Source: Bacilli bacterium (GTDB lineage Bacteria; Bacillota_I; Bacilli_A; RF39; UBA660). From it: a stretch of 5,834 nucleotides of DNA. The position numbers were made by a program, and so were the translations under genes. This document shows, in pieces, positions 5,803-5,834 of this stretch. The stretch lies in NCBI GenBank assembly GCA_016295795.1, contig JAEDKN010000045.1:1-5834 (forward strand). The letters are read 5' to 3'. Numbering within the stretch: the first letter of the stretch is position 1; every line of letters begins with the position of its first letter. Below the pieces are notes generated by a model, which had not been told where the DNA came from, did no database searches, and saw only the letters and a program-made list of their open reading frames with translations.

Positions 5803-5831
5803 ATTTTAACAGAAAAAAAGATACTTAACAA
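5803..5831 (-). promoter_or_regulatory. Candidate sigma-A-type promoter before lspA
   Basis: On the minus strand TTGTTA (5831..5826), a 17-nt spacer and TAAAAT (5808..5803) resemble the consensus. The predicted start near 5796 would leave a leader of only about 10 nt, with the ribosome binding site at its very 5' end. That is short, so either the promoter is a chance match or lspA is also read from an upstream promoter outside the window. Confidence 0.4.
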
Positions 5832-5834
5832 TAT

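Noticed and set aside
5787..5831. Longer lspA starting from TTG at 5831
   Set aside because: The extra 15 residues would put a hydrophobic stretch before the normal MKKK N-terminus, and the GGTGAT site is placed for the ATG at 5786.

Overview
The window is very AT-rich. All nine recognisable genes lie on the minus strand, so transcription runs from position 5834 towards 1. The genes point to a low-GC Firmicute (Bacillota) with a peptidoglycan wall: ireB-ruvX-DUF1292-mltG-trmR is the conserved cluster known in Bacillus subtilis as yrzL-yrrK-yrzB-yrrL-yrrM. lspA and mltG imply a lipoprotein-bearing membrane and a wall, which argues against a wall-less mollicute. No in-frame TGA is read through, and TGA ends rluD, so the standard code fits. 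I cannot name a genus.

Layout in transcription order: (1) lspA (lipoprotein signal peptidase) and rluD (23S rRNA pseudouridine synthase) overlap by 17 nt. A small Cro/CI-type DNA-binding protein follows 19 nt later. A promoter-like pair sits just before lspA. (2) A GluP-type rhomboid protease follows a 79-nt gap holding a good sigma-A-type promoter. (3) After a 74-nt gap with another good promoter (extended -10) come ireB, ruvX, a DUF1292 gene, mltG and trmR. They are packed tightly, with two TAATG stop/start overlaps, a 2-nt gap and a 26-nt gap. A perfect 10-bp hairpin spans the DUF1292 stop codon ahead of mltG. (4) A clear intrinsic terminator follows trmR at about 82-120. A further promoter at 12-41 drives whatever gene lies beyond the left edge.

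The genes are mostly core functions: tRNA wobble and rRNA modification (trmR, rluD), rRNA processing or Holliday-junction-type nuclease (ruvX), wall synthesis and its Ser/Thr-kinase control (mltG, ireB), and membrane proteolysis (lspA, rhomboid). The less ordinary points are the XRE-rhomboid pair set where alaS often stands ahead of ireB, the lack of a TPR tail on the rhomboid, changed motifs in MltG, and the stop-codon hairpin. I found no mobile element, CRISPR array, tRNA or rRNA, and no clear new system.
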